A stretch of 64,000 bases of DNA from Variovorax sp. HW608 (GCF_900090195.1 NZ_LT607803.1:248001-312000), one strand, 5' to 3'. Positions 8,786-18,458 are shown, counted from the first letter of the stretch. Made by a program: numbers and translations. The notes: generated from the sequence alone by a model not told the origin.

Positions 8786-11065
8786 TCAGGCCAGTGAAGC
8801 GCCAGTGCCTGAGCCAGAGTCTGTCTTGGTTGACGATACCTCGTTCGAGCGCACCACAGGGAACGGCGGCAGTCCGGCCAGGATATCGCGCCCGTAGCGC
8901 ATCGTCACCAGACGCGTATCGCACACGGTGATCACGGCATGGTCGCTCACGGTACGCACGCCGCGGCCAGCCCATTGCGCCAGCTTCATCGCCGCGCGCG
9001 GCACGGCGATCTCGAGGAACGGGTCACGACCCTGGCCGCTCAACCATTCGGCCAACGCTTCCTCCACCGGCGAGTTGGGCGGGGTGAAGGGGAGCTTGTC
9101 GATCACCACGTGCTCACACAGTGCCCCCGGCAAGTCGATGCCTTCGCCGAAGGATTGCAACCCGAAGATGATGCTGCGCTTGCCGCGGGCAACGCGACGG
9201 CCGTGCTCGGCCAACAACTCGGTGCGTGAGCGTTCGCCTTGCATCTGAACCTGCTCAGTCAAGTCTCTCGGCAGTGCGGCGTGGCAGGCCTCCATCTGGC
9301 GCCTGGAGGTGAAGAGCACCAGCTGACCATGGCTATGCTCGCGCAGCAGCACCGGCAGCGTGCGGCACAGCTCCTCCGAAAACTCGGGGCTCTTCGGGGA
9401 GTTGCTCATCGGCGCGATGCGCAACTCGCCCTGCCTGGCGTAGTCGAACGGGGACGCGACGATCATGGCGCGCCGTTCAGGGAAGCGGTTCATTCCGCTC
9501 AAGCGGTCGAAGAAATCGAAGCGACCGCAGGCGGTCAGCGTGGCCGAGGTGCACACGGCCGCGCTGACGTTCTTCCACAGGCCGCGCGACAGGAGTTGAG
9601 CCGCCGTCATCGGGCCGGCACACAGCCAGGCGTCGGCATGCACCGCGGCCGGCATGGCTGGGGGTGGCGGCGCAAACTCCATCCACTTGGCCCAGGGAAC
9701 CGTGTCGTGCGCGGCCCACGCGCTGAACAGTCGCTGCAGGGTTTCCAGCCGCGACAGATACACCCCCAATTCAACGCCAACCCGCGTCTGCTCGTCGCGC
9801 TCGGCGGGGGACTGTGACTCGTCAGGCTCCTTCAAAGCTGTGGCGATGCTCGCAACCACTTTGGCGATCGAGCCGAAGAGGGCGCTCAGCTGTTCGCATT
9901 CCGGAATCAGCTCCTCGGGGAGGCGGCCCTGAACAAAGCGGTGAACCGGCTTGTCGGCGCTCACCAGTTGGTTCTGGACCCAGTAGGTTTCAAGGATGCC
10001 GATCTTGTCGGTGCACTCGGTAATGGTTTGCCCAAAGGCCGTCAGATCGGGGCGGGTGGAGGCGGGCAAGCCCCGGCTGTTGCGGTTGGCCAGCGCGCGC
10101 AAGCTGGCGAGCAAGCTGACGCTGGTGCCGAGCCGGGCACGGTAGGCGAACTGCTCGGCGGCGATGCCGGGCAGGTGGTGCGCCTCGTCGAACACGAACA
10201 GCGTCTTGCCAGGCTCGATCAGCGCGCTGTCCGTTTGCAGCGTGGCGAGGATCAGTGCGTGGTTGGCGACCTGGATTGTGGCAGTAGCGGCGCGGCGACG
10301 CGCCTTGAAGAACGCGCAGCTCCTGAAGTGCTCGCATTGGCCCCCGTTGCAAGCGCTGGCGCTGGCCTGGACCATCCGCCAGTCCTGGGGGTCGGGTTGC
10401 TGCTCCAGGCTATCCATGTCACCGTCCCATTTGCCGCTGCGAAGCGTCCTGGCGACCTTCTTGTACCAGCGCATGGCCTGGGTGGCGTCGCGCGGAACGT
10501 TGCGGGCCTGCCAGCTGTCGCCAGTGAACGCACCCTGCAATTCATCGCCGAGCACACCGTCCTGGGCGACATCGTTGACCGCGCCTTCGAGGCGGCTTTC
10601 GCAGACGTAGCGACCCCGGCCCTTGAGCAGATCAAAATGCAGGTCCGGAATGATCTTGGCCAGCCGCGGCAGGTCCTTGTGGAACAGTTGCTCCTGCAGT
10701 GCGACGGTAGCGGTGGAGACGATGACGGTCTTGTCCAGCAATTCCGAGGCCACGATGGCGGCCAGGCAGTAAGCGACGGTCTTGCCGGTTCCGGTACCCG
10801 CTTCGAGCAGGGCCAGGTGATTTCCCGCGCGGCCTTCGTCCTCGGGTGAGCCGGCACTCAGGAAGGTCAATAGGGCCTCCTGCATCATCTGGTGCTGGCC
10901 GCGACGCGCGATGAAGCCGGGCCACGTTCTTGCCACCTCACCGTAGAGAAATTCCAGGCGGGTGCGCGCTTGCTCGAGTAACTCGCGGGAGACGCCGGGC
11001 GCGTCCTTCAAAACGTCAGGTGCTTTCTCCGATCGACGCGTGCGCCTCGGCGCGGAAGAACTCAT
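8786..11065 (-). CDS. dinG: ATP-dependent DNA helicase DinG
   Basis: 759-aa superfamily 2 (XPD-like) 5'-3' DNA helicase. Motif I is EAGTGTGKT near residue 90, motif II is DEAH in VFDEAHHLPG, and motif VI lies in the C-terminal QWAGRGVRT stretch. The four cysteines of the DinG/XPD iron-sulphur domain are present: YVCESR, then ACNGGQCEHFRSCAFF. Length is slightly above the E. coli protein (about 716 aa). DinG unwinds R-loops and D-loops and helps replication forks pass transcribed genes. It lies downstream of, and on the same strand as, the SWIM and SNF2 genes with a 58-base gap, so it may be cotranscribed. No LexA box was seen near the start at 11065. Confidence 0.93.
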   Translation of the reverse strand: MSSSAPRRTRRSEKAPDVLKDAPGVSRELLEQARTRLEFLYGEVARTWPGFIARRGQHQMMQEALLTFLSAGSPEDEGRAGNHLALLEAGTGTGKTVAYCLAAIVASELLDKTVIVSTATVALQEQLFHKDLPRLAKIIPDLHFDLLKGRGRYVCESRLEGAVNDVAQDGVLGDELQGAFTGDSWQARNVPRDATQAMRWYKKVARTLRSGKWDGDMDSLEQQPDPQDWRMVQASASACNGGQCEHFRSCAFFKARRRAATATIQVANHALILATLQTDSALIEPGKTLFVFDEAHHLPGIAAEQFAYRARLGTSVSLLASLRALANRNSRGLPASTRPDLTAFGQTITECTDKIGILETYWVQNQLVSADKPVHRFVQGRLPEELIPECEQLSALFGSIAKVVASIATALKEPDESQSPAERDEQTRVGVELGVYLSRLETLQRLFSAWAAHDTVPWAKWMEFAPPPPAMPAAVHADAWLCAGPMTAAQLLSRGLWKNVSAAVCTSATLTACGRFDFFDRLSGMNRFPERRAMIVASPFDYARQGELRIAPMSNSPKSPEFSEELCRTLPVLLREHSHGQLVLFTSRRQMEACHAALPRDLTEQVQMQGERSRTELLAEHGRRVARGKRSIIFGLQSFGEGIDLPGALCEHVVIDKLPFTPPNSPVEEALAEWLSGQGRDPFLEIAVPRAAMKLAQWAGRGVRTVSDHAVITVCDTRLVTMRYGRDILAGLPPFPVVRSNEVSSTKTDSGSGTGASLA

Positions 11066-11123
11066 GCAACAGATTATCGAGGTTCGTGCTGGGCGAGTAG
11101 CGTCGTCGCGTCAGGCAGTCGCA

Positions 11124-12020
11124 CTACGTCGGCCGTGCTTTCGAGGATCGTGTCTTGACTGGGTCAGTCAGGGTGAGCGGCTTGGTACGGGACTTCTTTG
11201 CCGGCGTACGCGCAGCAAGTGGTTTGTCCGCTGGCTTCTTCCTCTTGGCAGGCGCTGACTTCGGATTCTTTGCGCTCGCCTTTGTTTTCGGCTCAGGCTT
11301 CGCTGTGCTCACCATCTCCAGACCGAAGAGCGCCGAGAGGTCATCGCCCTCAAGAACCTTCGCCGACACGGGCACTGTCGTCCCGAGTGTGCGTCCTTTC
11401 GCGGCGCTGGCGATCAGTTCCCCCTCGTCGACGGCACGAAGCTTGAACACCAGAGCGGGCTGCGCATCGAGCCGGGCGCCGATGCCATAAAGCACGGCGG
11501 CCACGTGCTTGCACATCGAGGCCCAGTCCGGGCAACTGCACGACAGCTTGATCTCCGCTGGAGCCGGGAAAAGCCCCGTCTTTTGCTGGCACACGCGCTC
11601 CATCACCGCCTTGGCCAGGCGCCCCTGCAAGAGATCGACCAGCGAATCGATCGATCCCGAGCAGTCCTTGCAGATCGAATTCCAGCGCGCCTTCGGCAGC
11701 GGCGACACGTTCACCGTCACCTCGTAGAGTTCGGACCCCATCACCATGGCCCTGACCTCACCGCCGTCGACCTGCAGGTCAACCACTGAGCCGTTGCGCA
11801 CGTAGGTGCGCCCGCGGGGGAGCCGGTTGGCGAAGTCGCTGTACGACTCGAGGTTGTCGCCCCACGCCTTGCCCCAGAACGTGGTGGCGAGCTTGCGCCC
11901 TTGAAGCACCACCGGTGCGGCGTTGTATCCCTTCTTGCGCAGCTTGGCCAATTCACGCTCGGCCTTCCTGCGCCGCTCGGCGACGCTCACGTAAGGCTTC
12001 CAGCCGTACTCGTAGGACAT
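11124..12020 (-). CDS. SWIM zinc-finger family protein
   Basis: 298 aa. The N-terminal half (YGWKPYVSVAERRRKAERE, FWGKAWGDNLESY, LPRGRTYVRNGSV) is the conserved core of SWIM-containing proteins that accompany SNF2 helicases. The SWIM metal site is CSCPDWASMCKH (CxC-x7-CxH) near residue 160. The last 70 residues are Lys/Ala/Pro-rich and basic, which suggests nucleic-acid binding. Its start lies 3 bases after the stop of the SNF2 helicase gene, so the two are translationally coupled and probably act together on DNA. The precise function is not established for this family. Confidence 0.9.
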   Translation of the reverse strand: MSYEYGWKPYVSVAERRRKAERELAKLRKKGYNAAPVVLQGRKLATTFWGKAWGDNLESYSDFANRLPRGRTYVRNGSVVDLQVDGGEVRAMVMGSELYEVTVNVSPLPKARWNSICKDCSGSIDSLVDLLQGRLAKAVMERVCQQKTGLFPAPAEIKLSCSCPDWASMCKHVAAVLYGIGARLDAQPALVFKLRAVDEGELIASAAKGRTLGTTVPVSAKVLEGDDLSALFGLEMVSTAKPEPKTKASAKNPKSAPAKRKKPADKPLAARTPAKKSRTKPLTLTDPVKTRSSKARPT

Positions 12021-12023
12021 GAC

Positions 12024-14789
12024 TCAGGTCTCCTCCATGGCGGCACGAATGTCAAGCGCGACAAGCTTGAGCAACTCATCGTCCTTCATCTCGGTCAGCA
12101 TGAGGTCGGCGGCGCCTTCGAGCAGGTTGGACGACAGCTGGCGCTTGGACTCGATGAGGTCGTCGATCTTCTCCTCGACGGTGCCTCGGCAGACAAACTT
12201 GTGAACCAGCACGTTTTTCTTCTGCCCGATCCGAAACGCCCGATCGGTGGCCTGATTCTCCACCGCCGGGTTCCACCAGCGGTCGAAGTGAATGACATGC
12301 GAGGCGGCGGTCAGGTTGAGCCCGGCGCCGCCGGCTTTGAGCGAGAGCACAAAGAAGGGGATCGCCTCGTCGTCCTGGAAGCGATGCACCAGTTCGTGGC
12401 GCTTCTTCACTTCGGTTTCGCCGTGCAGGACCAGGCCGGAGCGCCCGAAGACCGAGGCGAGAAACGTTGCAATCGGCGCCGTCATCTCTCGAAACTGCGT
12501 GAACACCAGCACCTTCTCTTGCTTGGCCGCGATCACCTCGGCGAGCTCACGCAGCCGCGCCCACTTGCCGCTGTCGTCTTCGGCCCAGGCGTTGTCTCCC
12601 AGCCATTGCGATGGGTGGTTGCAGATCTGCTTGAAACGCATCAGGGCCGCGAGCACGACGCCCCGGCGTCGAATGCCGTCGGTCTGTTCGAGGTGTGTTG
12701 CGAGTTCCTGCACCGCCGCCTCGTAGAGCGCCGCTTGCTTGCGGCTCAATGGGCAGTACGCCTTGACCTCCGTCTTGTCGGGCAGGTCGGCGATCACCGA
12801 TTTGTCGGTCTTCATGCGCCGCAGAATGTAGGGGCGCACCAGTTCCCGCAGCGGACCGTAGGGGTTGTGTTCGCGTTCCACCAGTTGCTTGACCAAGGCC
12901 GTGAACTGCTTGGAAGAGCCGAGCAGCCCGGGGTTGATGAAGTCGAAGATCGACCATAGGTCCCCAAGCCGGTTCTCGACCGGCGTGCCGGTCAAGGCAA
13001 TGCGTGCCTCGGCGCCGAGTTGCTTGACGGCGCGGGTCTGTTTGGCATTCGGATTCTTGATTGCCTGCGCCTCGTCGACCACGACCAGGCGCCACGCCGT
13101 GTCCTTCAGCCAGGGCAGGCGCAGCAACGTGCCGTAGCTCGTGATCACGAGATCCATCTGCGCCAGCCGTGCCGCATCGACCGCGGTCAATTCGTTGGCC
13201 GATAGCGTGGACGGATGTGCGGACGGATGCGCAAGCAGCATCTTCAGGCTCGGGGCGAAGCGCGCGATCTCGCTCGCCCAGTTCGCGAGCAGCGAGGCCG
13301 GGGCCACCAGGAGGCTCGGCTTCGCCGGCGTCCAGGCGTCGGCCTGGCGGCTCTTGAGGACCAACAGCAGCGACAGCACCTGGATCGTCTTGCCCAAGCC
13401 CATGTCGTCGGCCAGGCAGGCGCCCAAGCCAAGCCGGGCCAGAAGATGCAGCCACCGCACGCCCACTTGCTGATAGGGCCGCAGCGTTGCTCGCAACGCC
13501 GGGCCCGGGTCGAGCGCTTCCAGCGCCTGCGGGCTGCGCAGCCCCTGCAACGTTTCCGCGAGCCAGGGGCCGGCCATCACCTGCGACCAGTCCACGCCGA
13601 CTTCGGGGGCGGCGAGCGAGCCTTCCGCGTCGGCGCGCGCGAGCATCCGCATGGCGTCGCCAAAGCTCAGCCCCTGCGACGAGGCGGCTTGCTCGACTTT
13701 CTCAAAGTGTTCGAGAGTCGCTGCGAGCTTCTTATGGTCAACCTCGACCCACTGGCCGCGAACCAGCGCGAGCCCGTCAGACTGGGCGAGCAACTCCGTG
13801 ATCTCGCCCGCGCTAAGCGTCTCGCCTTCGAGCGTGACGTCCATGCGGAAGTCCAGCAGCGCGTCTGCTCCCAGTTTCGAGGGTGACGCTGTCCCGAGGG
13901 TTGCCGTCACTTGTGCGCGGGCCGGCCGCCCTGTGCGCCAGCGGGCCGGCATGCGCAGGACGATGCCCGCAGCCTCCAGCGCCTGCGCGTCGCGCAGCAG
14001 CGCAAAGGCGTCCTGCGGCGTCCAGCGCAGGGGATGGAAGATCTCGCCGCTGTCGACCATCGCCTTGAGCCAGGCGCATTGCTGCGCCGCGCGCTGGACT
14101 GGCAGCAGCAACGACAGCAGTTCCTGGTTCGACGCGTCGGCGTACTCTTGCAGTGCTCGCCCCAAGGGAAGGTGCTGGGCCTTGGCTTGCTTCGACAGCC
14201 GGGTCGTGTAGGTGGCGACGAACGCGAACGGGGCTTCCTCGTCCTTGCGGTTTTCGGCCAGGTTGAAGTGCACGCGGCCGACGAGGTTCCAGGCCGGATC
14301 GTGACGCCGCAGAAACTCCTGAACGGTGCTGCCCGATTGGAGCAACTCGGTGGCGAGCGCCGTGTCGAGCTCTTGCCAGAGCGAGGCCAGCGTGGTCCCC
14401 GTGACATATTCGGCGCCCGCCATGGGCGGGGCGGCATCGGCCAGCGACGCCAGCACATCGTAAGCGGGGGGCGCCACGTGAACCTTGGCACCGCTTTCGT
14501 CGGCGTCGGGTAGCGTGCACAGCGCGGTTACGTAGCGAGTTGCGAAATCGCGCCAGTACGACAGGACGGCAGGCAGCGCAGTCGCTACTTCGCCCGCACC
14601 GAGTTGCAGCAGTCCAAGGCCCGAGCCGCGCGCAAACGCCTCCTGAAGACGAGCAGCGGCGGCGGCTTCCAGCAACGGAGCATCGTCCGCCTGGATCAAG
14701 GTGAGACGGCCGTGCGGTGTAAACAAGGGCGCCAGCGAGGCCGCGTGGTGCGCAGTGTGGTCGGGCTGGTCCGGGGACAAGGTGCTCAT
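12024..14789 (-). CDS. SNF2-family DEAD/DEAH-box helicase
   Basis: 921-aa SWI2/SNF2-type ATPase. The N-terminal ~420 residues form the accessory region usual in bacterial SNF2 proteins; the ATPase core follows with motif I DDMGLGKTIQ, motif II VVDEAQAIKN, LTGTPVENRL (motif III), the helicase C domain with LVFTQFREM and GGAGLNLTAA, and motif VI QATDRAFRIGQ. SNF2 proteins translocate on double-stranded DNA and remodel protein-DNA complexes. The ATG at 14789 is preferred to an in-frame GTG at 14837 (16 residues longer, no ribosome site). First gene of a probable SNF2-SWIM-dinG operon. Confidence 0.93.
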   Translation of the reverse strand: MSTLSPDQPDHTAHHAASLAPLFTPHGRLTLIQADDAPLLEAAAAARLQEAFARGSGLGLLQLGAGEVATALPAVLSYWRDFATRYVTALCTLPDADESGAKVHVAPPAYDVLASLADAAPPMAGAEYVTGTTLASLWQELDTALATELLQSGSTVQEFLRRHDPAWNLVGRVHFNLAENRKDEEAPFAFVATYTTRLSKQAKAQHLPLGRALQEYADASNQELLSLLLPVQRAAQQCAWLKAMVDSGEIFHPLRWTPQDAFALLRDAQALEAAGIVLRMPARWRTGRPARAQVTATLGTASPSKLGADALLDFRMDVTLEGETLSAGEITELLAQSDGLALVRGQWVEVDHKKLAATLEHFEKVEQAASSQGLSFGDAMRMLARADAEGSLAAPEVGVDWSQVMAGPWLAETLQGLRSPQALEALDPGPALRATLRPYQQVGVRWLHLLARLGLGACLADDMGLGKTIQVLSLLLVLKSRQADAWTPAKPSLLVAPASLLANWASEIARFAPSLKMLLAHPSAHPSTLSANELTAVDAARLAQMDLVITSYGTLLRLPWLKDTAWRLVVVDEAQAIKNPNAKQTRAVKQLGAEARIALTGTPVENRLGDLWSIFDFINPGLLGSSKQFTALVKQLVEREHNPYGPLRELVRPYILRRMKTDKSVIADLPDKTEVKAYCPLSRKQAALYEAAVQELATHLEQTDGIRRRGVVLAALMRFKQICNHPSQWLGDNAWAEDDSGKWARLRELAEVIAAKQEKVLVFTQFREMTAPIATFLASVFGRSGLVLHGETEVKKRHELVHRFQDDEAIPFFVLSLKAGGAGLNLTAASHVIHFDRWWNPAVENQATDRAFRIGQKKNVLVHKFVCRGTVEEKIDDLIESKRQLSSNLLEGAADLMLTEMKDDELLKLVALDIRAAMEET

Positions 14790-15203
14790 CAGCTGCTTCG
14801 ATGTTGATTTCGCTGCAAGAGATCTGGTGACCTCCACGCGCTCAGGCGCGGCAATTTACCACCTGACGTTCATGACGCTCGCCATCCAACGAGCCGTTGT
14901 ACTCCGCCACTTGTTCGACCGGCCAGAACTCGCAGCGCCAAGGCCAAGCCGTCAGCTTGTATGCAGTCGCTCGGCCCGAATCATAGAAGGCAAGAAGTTC
15001 CGAAGGCTGGCGAGGCGTCCCCGGCCCTCGACCCCGCCCGTCGTGCGCGGAACATGTCAATCAGGATTCCCATTGTTCCCGCTTCTTAGACGCATTGGAG
15101 GTCGTCTCAAGATCGGCTTCTGGGCTGATTCTGCCTCGAGGCCTTACGACCGGTTCTGGGCGCGCCTGCCGAACCACGGGACGCAAAGTTGAATTTCGGC
15201 AAC
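14790..15203. other. Gene-poor upstream region of the SNF2 operon
   Basis: About 400 bases without a confident gene. A short minus-strand frame near 14842-14980 (FYDSGRATAYKLTAW, FWPVEQVAEYNG) has a protein-like composition and could be the tail of a lost gene, but it matches no family I can name. The promoter of the SNF2 operon should be in this interval; no clear -35/-10 pair was picked out by eye. Confidence 0.3.
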
Positions 15204-15303
15204 GGGCACCGAGCCGCAATGCGCAGTCGCTTCGGGGAAGTTCGGAAGCGGGCCCCCAAGCCGACAGCCCGCGAGGCACCGCGGAACTACGGCTCGCGCT
15301 GCA
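15204..15303. repeat. Dispersed repeat, copy B
   Basis: Partner of the copy at 7782-7880 (about 88% identity over 100 bases, same orientation on the plus strand). It keeps CCGCAATGCGCAG, TTCGGAAGCGGG and CCCGCGAGGCACCGCGGA. The minus strand has an open 81-aa frame across it (15061-15306) that is Arg/Ser-rich and looks like a by-product of the repeat rather than a gene. It lies between the SNF2 operon and the DUF3443 gene. Confidence 0.7.
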
Positions 15304-15417
15304 CAACGGTCTTCAGCAATCGTCGGAGCCGCCGAGCGCCCTTTCCTGACATTGCACCCGACGGACAGCGGTCATTTCAATCGCTTACCGTCATCGGTCA
15401 GTGGATGTCCGCGAAGA

Positions 15418-16734
15418 TCAGTAGGCGACGTACGGCCCACGGTCTGCAGGCGTCGAGGCGCCCTCGATTGCGGTGAAGACATTGCGCCCGAAGAAGAAAG
15501 GCAGGCCCCAGTCGAATCCGTCGCCTCCCGGGCTTGTCCCGGCGACGTCGTTGAATGCGGTGGCCGCGTTGTTGTTCGTGAAGAGGCTGCGCGCGTTACC
15601 GACCGAGAAGCCGACCGAGCCGTTCGTGCCGTTCGTCCCCTGGTTCACAGCAGTGAACGTCTGCGTCGATGCCGGGCAATAGAACCCGGTCCAGCCAGCG
15701 CTGGTGCATGTCGGCAGCGCACTGGAATTGAAGAAGAGGAAATTCGAGCCGCTGTCGATGAAGCTGTTGGCATAGGTGTTCCCGTTGAACACCGTCGTGA
15801 AGTCCCCGCCGCTGTCGACGCCGTAGACCTGCGCAGCGCCCAGTGCATTGTTGGCACGCGTGCCGATGCCCAGCACGAGCATGCCGGCGACGTTCGTCGC
15901 GCCGCCGGGGTCGATCGCGGGGAGCTGGATCAGCACCCCGTTGTTGTCCGACGGCAGCATCGCTACCGGATGGGCCACCTGCTTGGCCAGCGCGAGGGCC
16001 GTGGGGGTGCACCCGCGACCGCCGGGGCAGGTGTAGTAGGTGCCGGGGATGGCCGTGCTGGCGCAAGCGCCGCCGCAGTCCTGGAGGAACGAGCCCACGC
16101 CCAGCAGCCCATTGCTGCCCAGGCTCGCCACCGAGTCGTTCGCTGCGCCGGCGTTCGAGCAGGTCGCAGGCACGATGGGGAAAGCAGGGTCCGCGATGAT
16201 CTGCAGCGGCACGGACGCGGCCGTCTCGCCGGCCAAGGTGACGTCGGCCAACCTGACCGAACCCCAGGAATAGCTGCTGACGAACTGCGCGCATTCGGCG
16301 ACCGGATTGTTCGAGGCGTCGGTTTGCTGCGGCAGGCTCGCCAGGTTGCTCACCGCCGAGGCGAGCAGCCGCAGGCCGCTCGATCCGGTGTCGAGAATGA
16401 CGTGATCGATGGTCTGGCAGGATGAGGTGCCCGGCACGCACACCTTGACGCTGACGTAGGGGGTGTTGACGATGCCTGTGGCACCGACGGGCCCTGCATC
16501 AAGAGTGATGGCCGCGACGTTGGATCCGGTGGTGCCCGCTGTCGACGGGCTGGACGCTGCGGACGAGCCACTCCCCGATGCGCTGGTGGCGGTGGTCGGC
16601 AAGCTCGCACCACCACCTCCTCCTCCGCCGCCGCCTCCTCCGCCTCCGCATCCTGTCAGGGCCAGGGCGCAGAGGCCTGCCGCGAACGCAAGGTGCAGAC
16701 TGCGCATGCCGAGTCGCCTAGCGAATGTCTTCAA
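15418..16734 (-). CDS. DUF3443-family lipoprotein with polyglycine linker
   Basis: 438 aa from a TTG start at 16734. The TTG is preferred because AAGGAG lies 6 bases upstream, and it overlaps the stop of the preceding DUF2844 gene, giving coupling; an ATG exists 9 codons later. An N-terminal signal segment (MRSLHLAFAAGLCALALTGC) ends in a lipobox, so the protein is predicted to be a lipoprotein. The lipidated Cys is followed by 13 consecutive glycines and a Ser/Thr/Ala-rich linker. The mature domain has ILDTGSSGLRLL, resembling an aspartic-protease-like DTGS turn, then VAECAQF, GLLGVGSFLQDCGGAC and FIDSGSNFLFFNS (a second D-S-G-S turn). DUF3443 proteins are a Burkholderiales-typical family of unknown role; the two DTGS/DSGS turns recall pepsin/retropepsin-like folds, which is inference. 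Confidence 0.88.
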   Translation of the reverse strand: MKTFARRLGMRSLHLAFAAGLCALALTGCGGGGGGGGGGGGGASLPTTATSASGSGSSAASSPSTAGTTGSNVAAITLDAGPVGATGIVNTPYVSVKVCVPGTSSCQTIDHVILDTGSSGLRLLASAVSNLASLPQQTDASNNPVAECAQFVSSYSWGSVRLADVTLAGETAASVPLQIIADPAFPIVPATCSNAGAANDSVASLGSNGLLGVGSFLQDCGGACASTAIPGTYYTCPGGRGCTPTALALAKQVAHPVAMLPSDNNGVLIQLPAIDPGGATNVAGMLVLGIGTRANNALGAAQVYGVDSGGDFTTVFNGNTYANSFIDSGSNFLFFNSSALPTCTSAGWTGFYCPASTQTFTAVNQGTNGTNGSVGFSVGNARSLFTNNNAATAFNDVAGTSPGGDGFDWGLPFFFGRNVFTAIEGASTPADRGPYVAY

Positions 16735-17173
16735 CGCCGACTCCTTCCGGCAGTTGGCCGGGCAGGTACGCCTTGCCTGCAAAGGCACGCATGTGTCCGC
16801 CGGAATGGATGGCCACTTCCGGCCGGTTGACCGAGGCGTTGCTGCGACCGATGCGCCCCTTGCCGGTTGCGTCCACGAGGGTTGCGAAGTGCTCGCCCAA
16901 CACCTGCTTCAGGTCAGGCATGAAGGGACCCTGCCATGTCACCGCGAAGACCTGTCCGGTTGCGGAAGAGACGAACTCCCGGACGATGGTCCCGCTCGGA
17001 GTGGTCATCTCGTAGAGGGTGTAGACCGAGCCAGCCTCCTCTTGGAGCGTGGCCTTCATGTGCGCCTGGTCCACTGCCACCGACGACGCAGGGCCGCCGA
17101 GTGCGGCGGCGGCTTCGACCGGCGCCAAGGCCGCCAGCAAAAGCATCAATCCGACGCCACGAACGGCCGGCAT
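16718..17173 (-). CDS. DUF2844 domain-containing exported protein
   Basis: 151 aa. A signal peptide (MPAVRGVGLMLLLAALAPVEAAAA) precedes a small mature domain with LYEMTTPSGTIVREFVS, GQVFAVTWQGPFMPDLKQ and HFATLVD, the DUF2844 signature. The ATG at 17173 follows a GGGAGGA ribosome site; an upstream in-frame start at 17230 would give a much poorer signal peptide. Its last 17 bases overlap the TTG start of the DUF3443 gene. DUF2844 and DUF3443 genes commonly occur as neighbours in Burkholderiales; function unknown, envelope location likely. Confidence 0.88.
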   Translation of the reverse strand: MPAVRGVGLMLLLAALAPVEAAAALGGPASSVAVDQAHMKATLQEEAGSVYTLYEMTTPSGTIVREFVSSATGQVFAVTWQGPFMPDLKQVLGEHFATLVDATGKGRIGRSNASVNRPEVAIHSGGHMRAFAGKAYLPGQLPEGVGVEDIR

Positions 17174-17513
17174 GCAGTCCTCCCTGCAAGCGGAACCTCG
17201 ATTAGATGCTGATGGGCGGACTTGGCGCACCTCTTACGGATCCTCAGTGGCGGTATGCAACCTGAGCGTCTCGGCGGTCTGCACTTGGAACGGCGAGAGC
17301 ACTTCCCTCATGTGGCTCGCTGCGTGGCCTTCTGAATCGGATCCACGCTCGAGTGGTACTCGTCCCCATGCGGAGGGTCGAGGCACCGCCCAACCTTCAG
17401 CCCTATCTCTCGGCACGCCGCCCAGCAACTTAGGACGGCCCCGCTCCGCCTCGAGTTCGCGCAGTTCCTGCAAGCAACGTCTGAGCAAGCCCATGCCGCC
17501 CCCCATAGCTAAG
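17174..17513. other. Intergenic region, nothing clear
   Basis: 340 bases between the DUF2844 start and the end of etfA. It should hold the DUF2844 promoter. A 90-codon minus-strand frame (17234-17506) is probably chance in high-GC DNA: no ribosome site and Arg/Glu-rich low-complexity composition. No hairpin with a T-tract was found after etfA. Confidence 0.3.
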
Positions 17514-18458
17514 CTAGAGCATCGTCGAAAGTTCCGGCACAGCCGTGAAGAGGTCGGCCACGAGACCGTAGTCGGCCACAGAGAAGATAGGGGCTTCCTC
17601 GTCCTTATTGATCGCCACGATCACCTTGGAGTCCTTCATGCCGGCCAGGTGCTGGATCGCGCCGGAAATGCCCGCTGCGATATAGAGCTGCGGCGCCACG
17701 ATCTTGCCGGTCTGACCCACCTGCAGGTCGTTGGGTGCATACCCAGCGTCCACCGCGGCGCGGCTCGCGCCGACAGCGGCACCAAGCTTGTCCGCCAGCG
17801 GCGTGATCACTTCCTGGAACTTCTCCGCGCTTCCCAGAGCGCGACCACCAGAGACGACAATCTTGGCGGCCGTGAGCTCTGGACGGTCATTTTTGCTTAC
17901 TGCGCGGCTCACGAAGACGCTTCTGCCGTTGTCGGCCACTGCCAGCGCGGATTGGACCGAGGCGCTACCGCCTGTGGTTCGAGCAGCATCAAAGCACGTG
18001 GTGCGCACGGTGATCACCTTCTTTGCATCTTTCGACTGAACCGTCGCGATGGCATTGCCGGCATAGATCGGCCGCTCGAAGGTGTCGGCGCTCACCACTC
18101 TGGTGACCTCGCTGATCTGCGCTGTGTCCAGCAGTGCCGCTACGCGGGGGGCGGCGTTCTTTCCGCTGGCCGTAGCGGGAAACAGGATGTGGCTGTAGTC
18201 GCTTGCGAGCGCGAGGACCTGAGCTGCCAGGTTCTCTGCCAGCCCTTCTGAGAGGCTCTGGCCATCGGCATGGATGACCTTGGTGACTCCTTCAACACCT
18301 TCCGCAGCGTGGGCTACGGAGACGGCGCCCATGCCCGCGACCAGCACATGCACCTGGCCGTCAGTGAACAGGCTGACCTCTCGAGCTGCAGTGATTGCGT
18401 TCAGCGTCGCTGATTTCAGGGTTTGGTTGTCGTGTTCTGCGATGACGAGTACGGTCAT
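17514..18458 (-). CDS. etfA: Electron transfer flavoprotein, alpha subunit
   Basis: 314 aa, the usual EtfA length. The N-terminal domain opens with [15 protein letters not shown]; the C-terminal FAD-binding domain carries [47 protein letters not shown] and [12 protein letters not shown], the residues that hold FAD and AMP in the alpha/beta heterodimer. ETF takes electrons from flavin dehydrogenases and passes them to ETF-ubiquinone oxidoreductase. It is third in an operon with a DAO-family FAD protein and etfB, so this pair probably serves that enzyme rather than only beta-oxidation. A ribosome site (AGGA) lies 7 bases before the ATG. Confidence 0.95.
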   Translation of the reverse strand: MTVLVIAEHDNQTLKSATLNAITAAREVSLFTDGQVHVLVAGMGAVSVAHAAEGVEGVTKVIHADGQSLSEGLAENLAAQVLALASDYSHILFPATASGKNAAPRVAALLDTAQISEVTRVVSADTFERPIYAGNAIATVQSKDAKKVITVRTTCFDAARTTGGSASVQSALAVADNGRSVFVSRAVSKNDRPELTAAKIVVSGGRALGSAEKFQEVITPLADKLGAAVGASRAAVDAGYAPNDLQVGQTGKIVAPQLYIAAGISGAIQHLAGMKDSKVIVAINKDEEAPIFSVADYGLVADLFTAVPELSTML

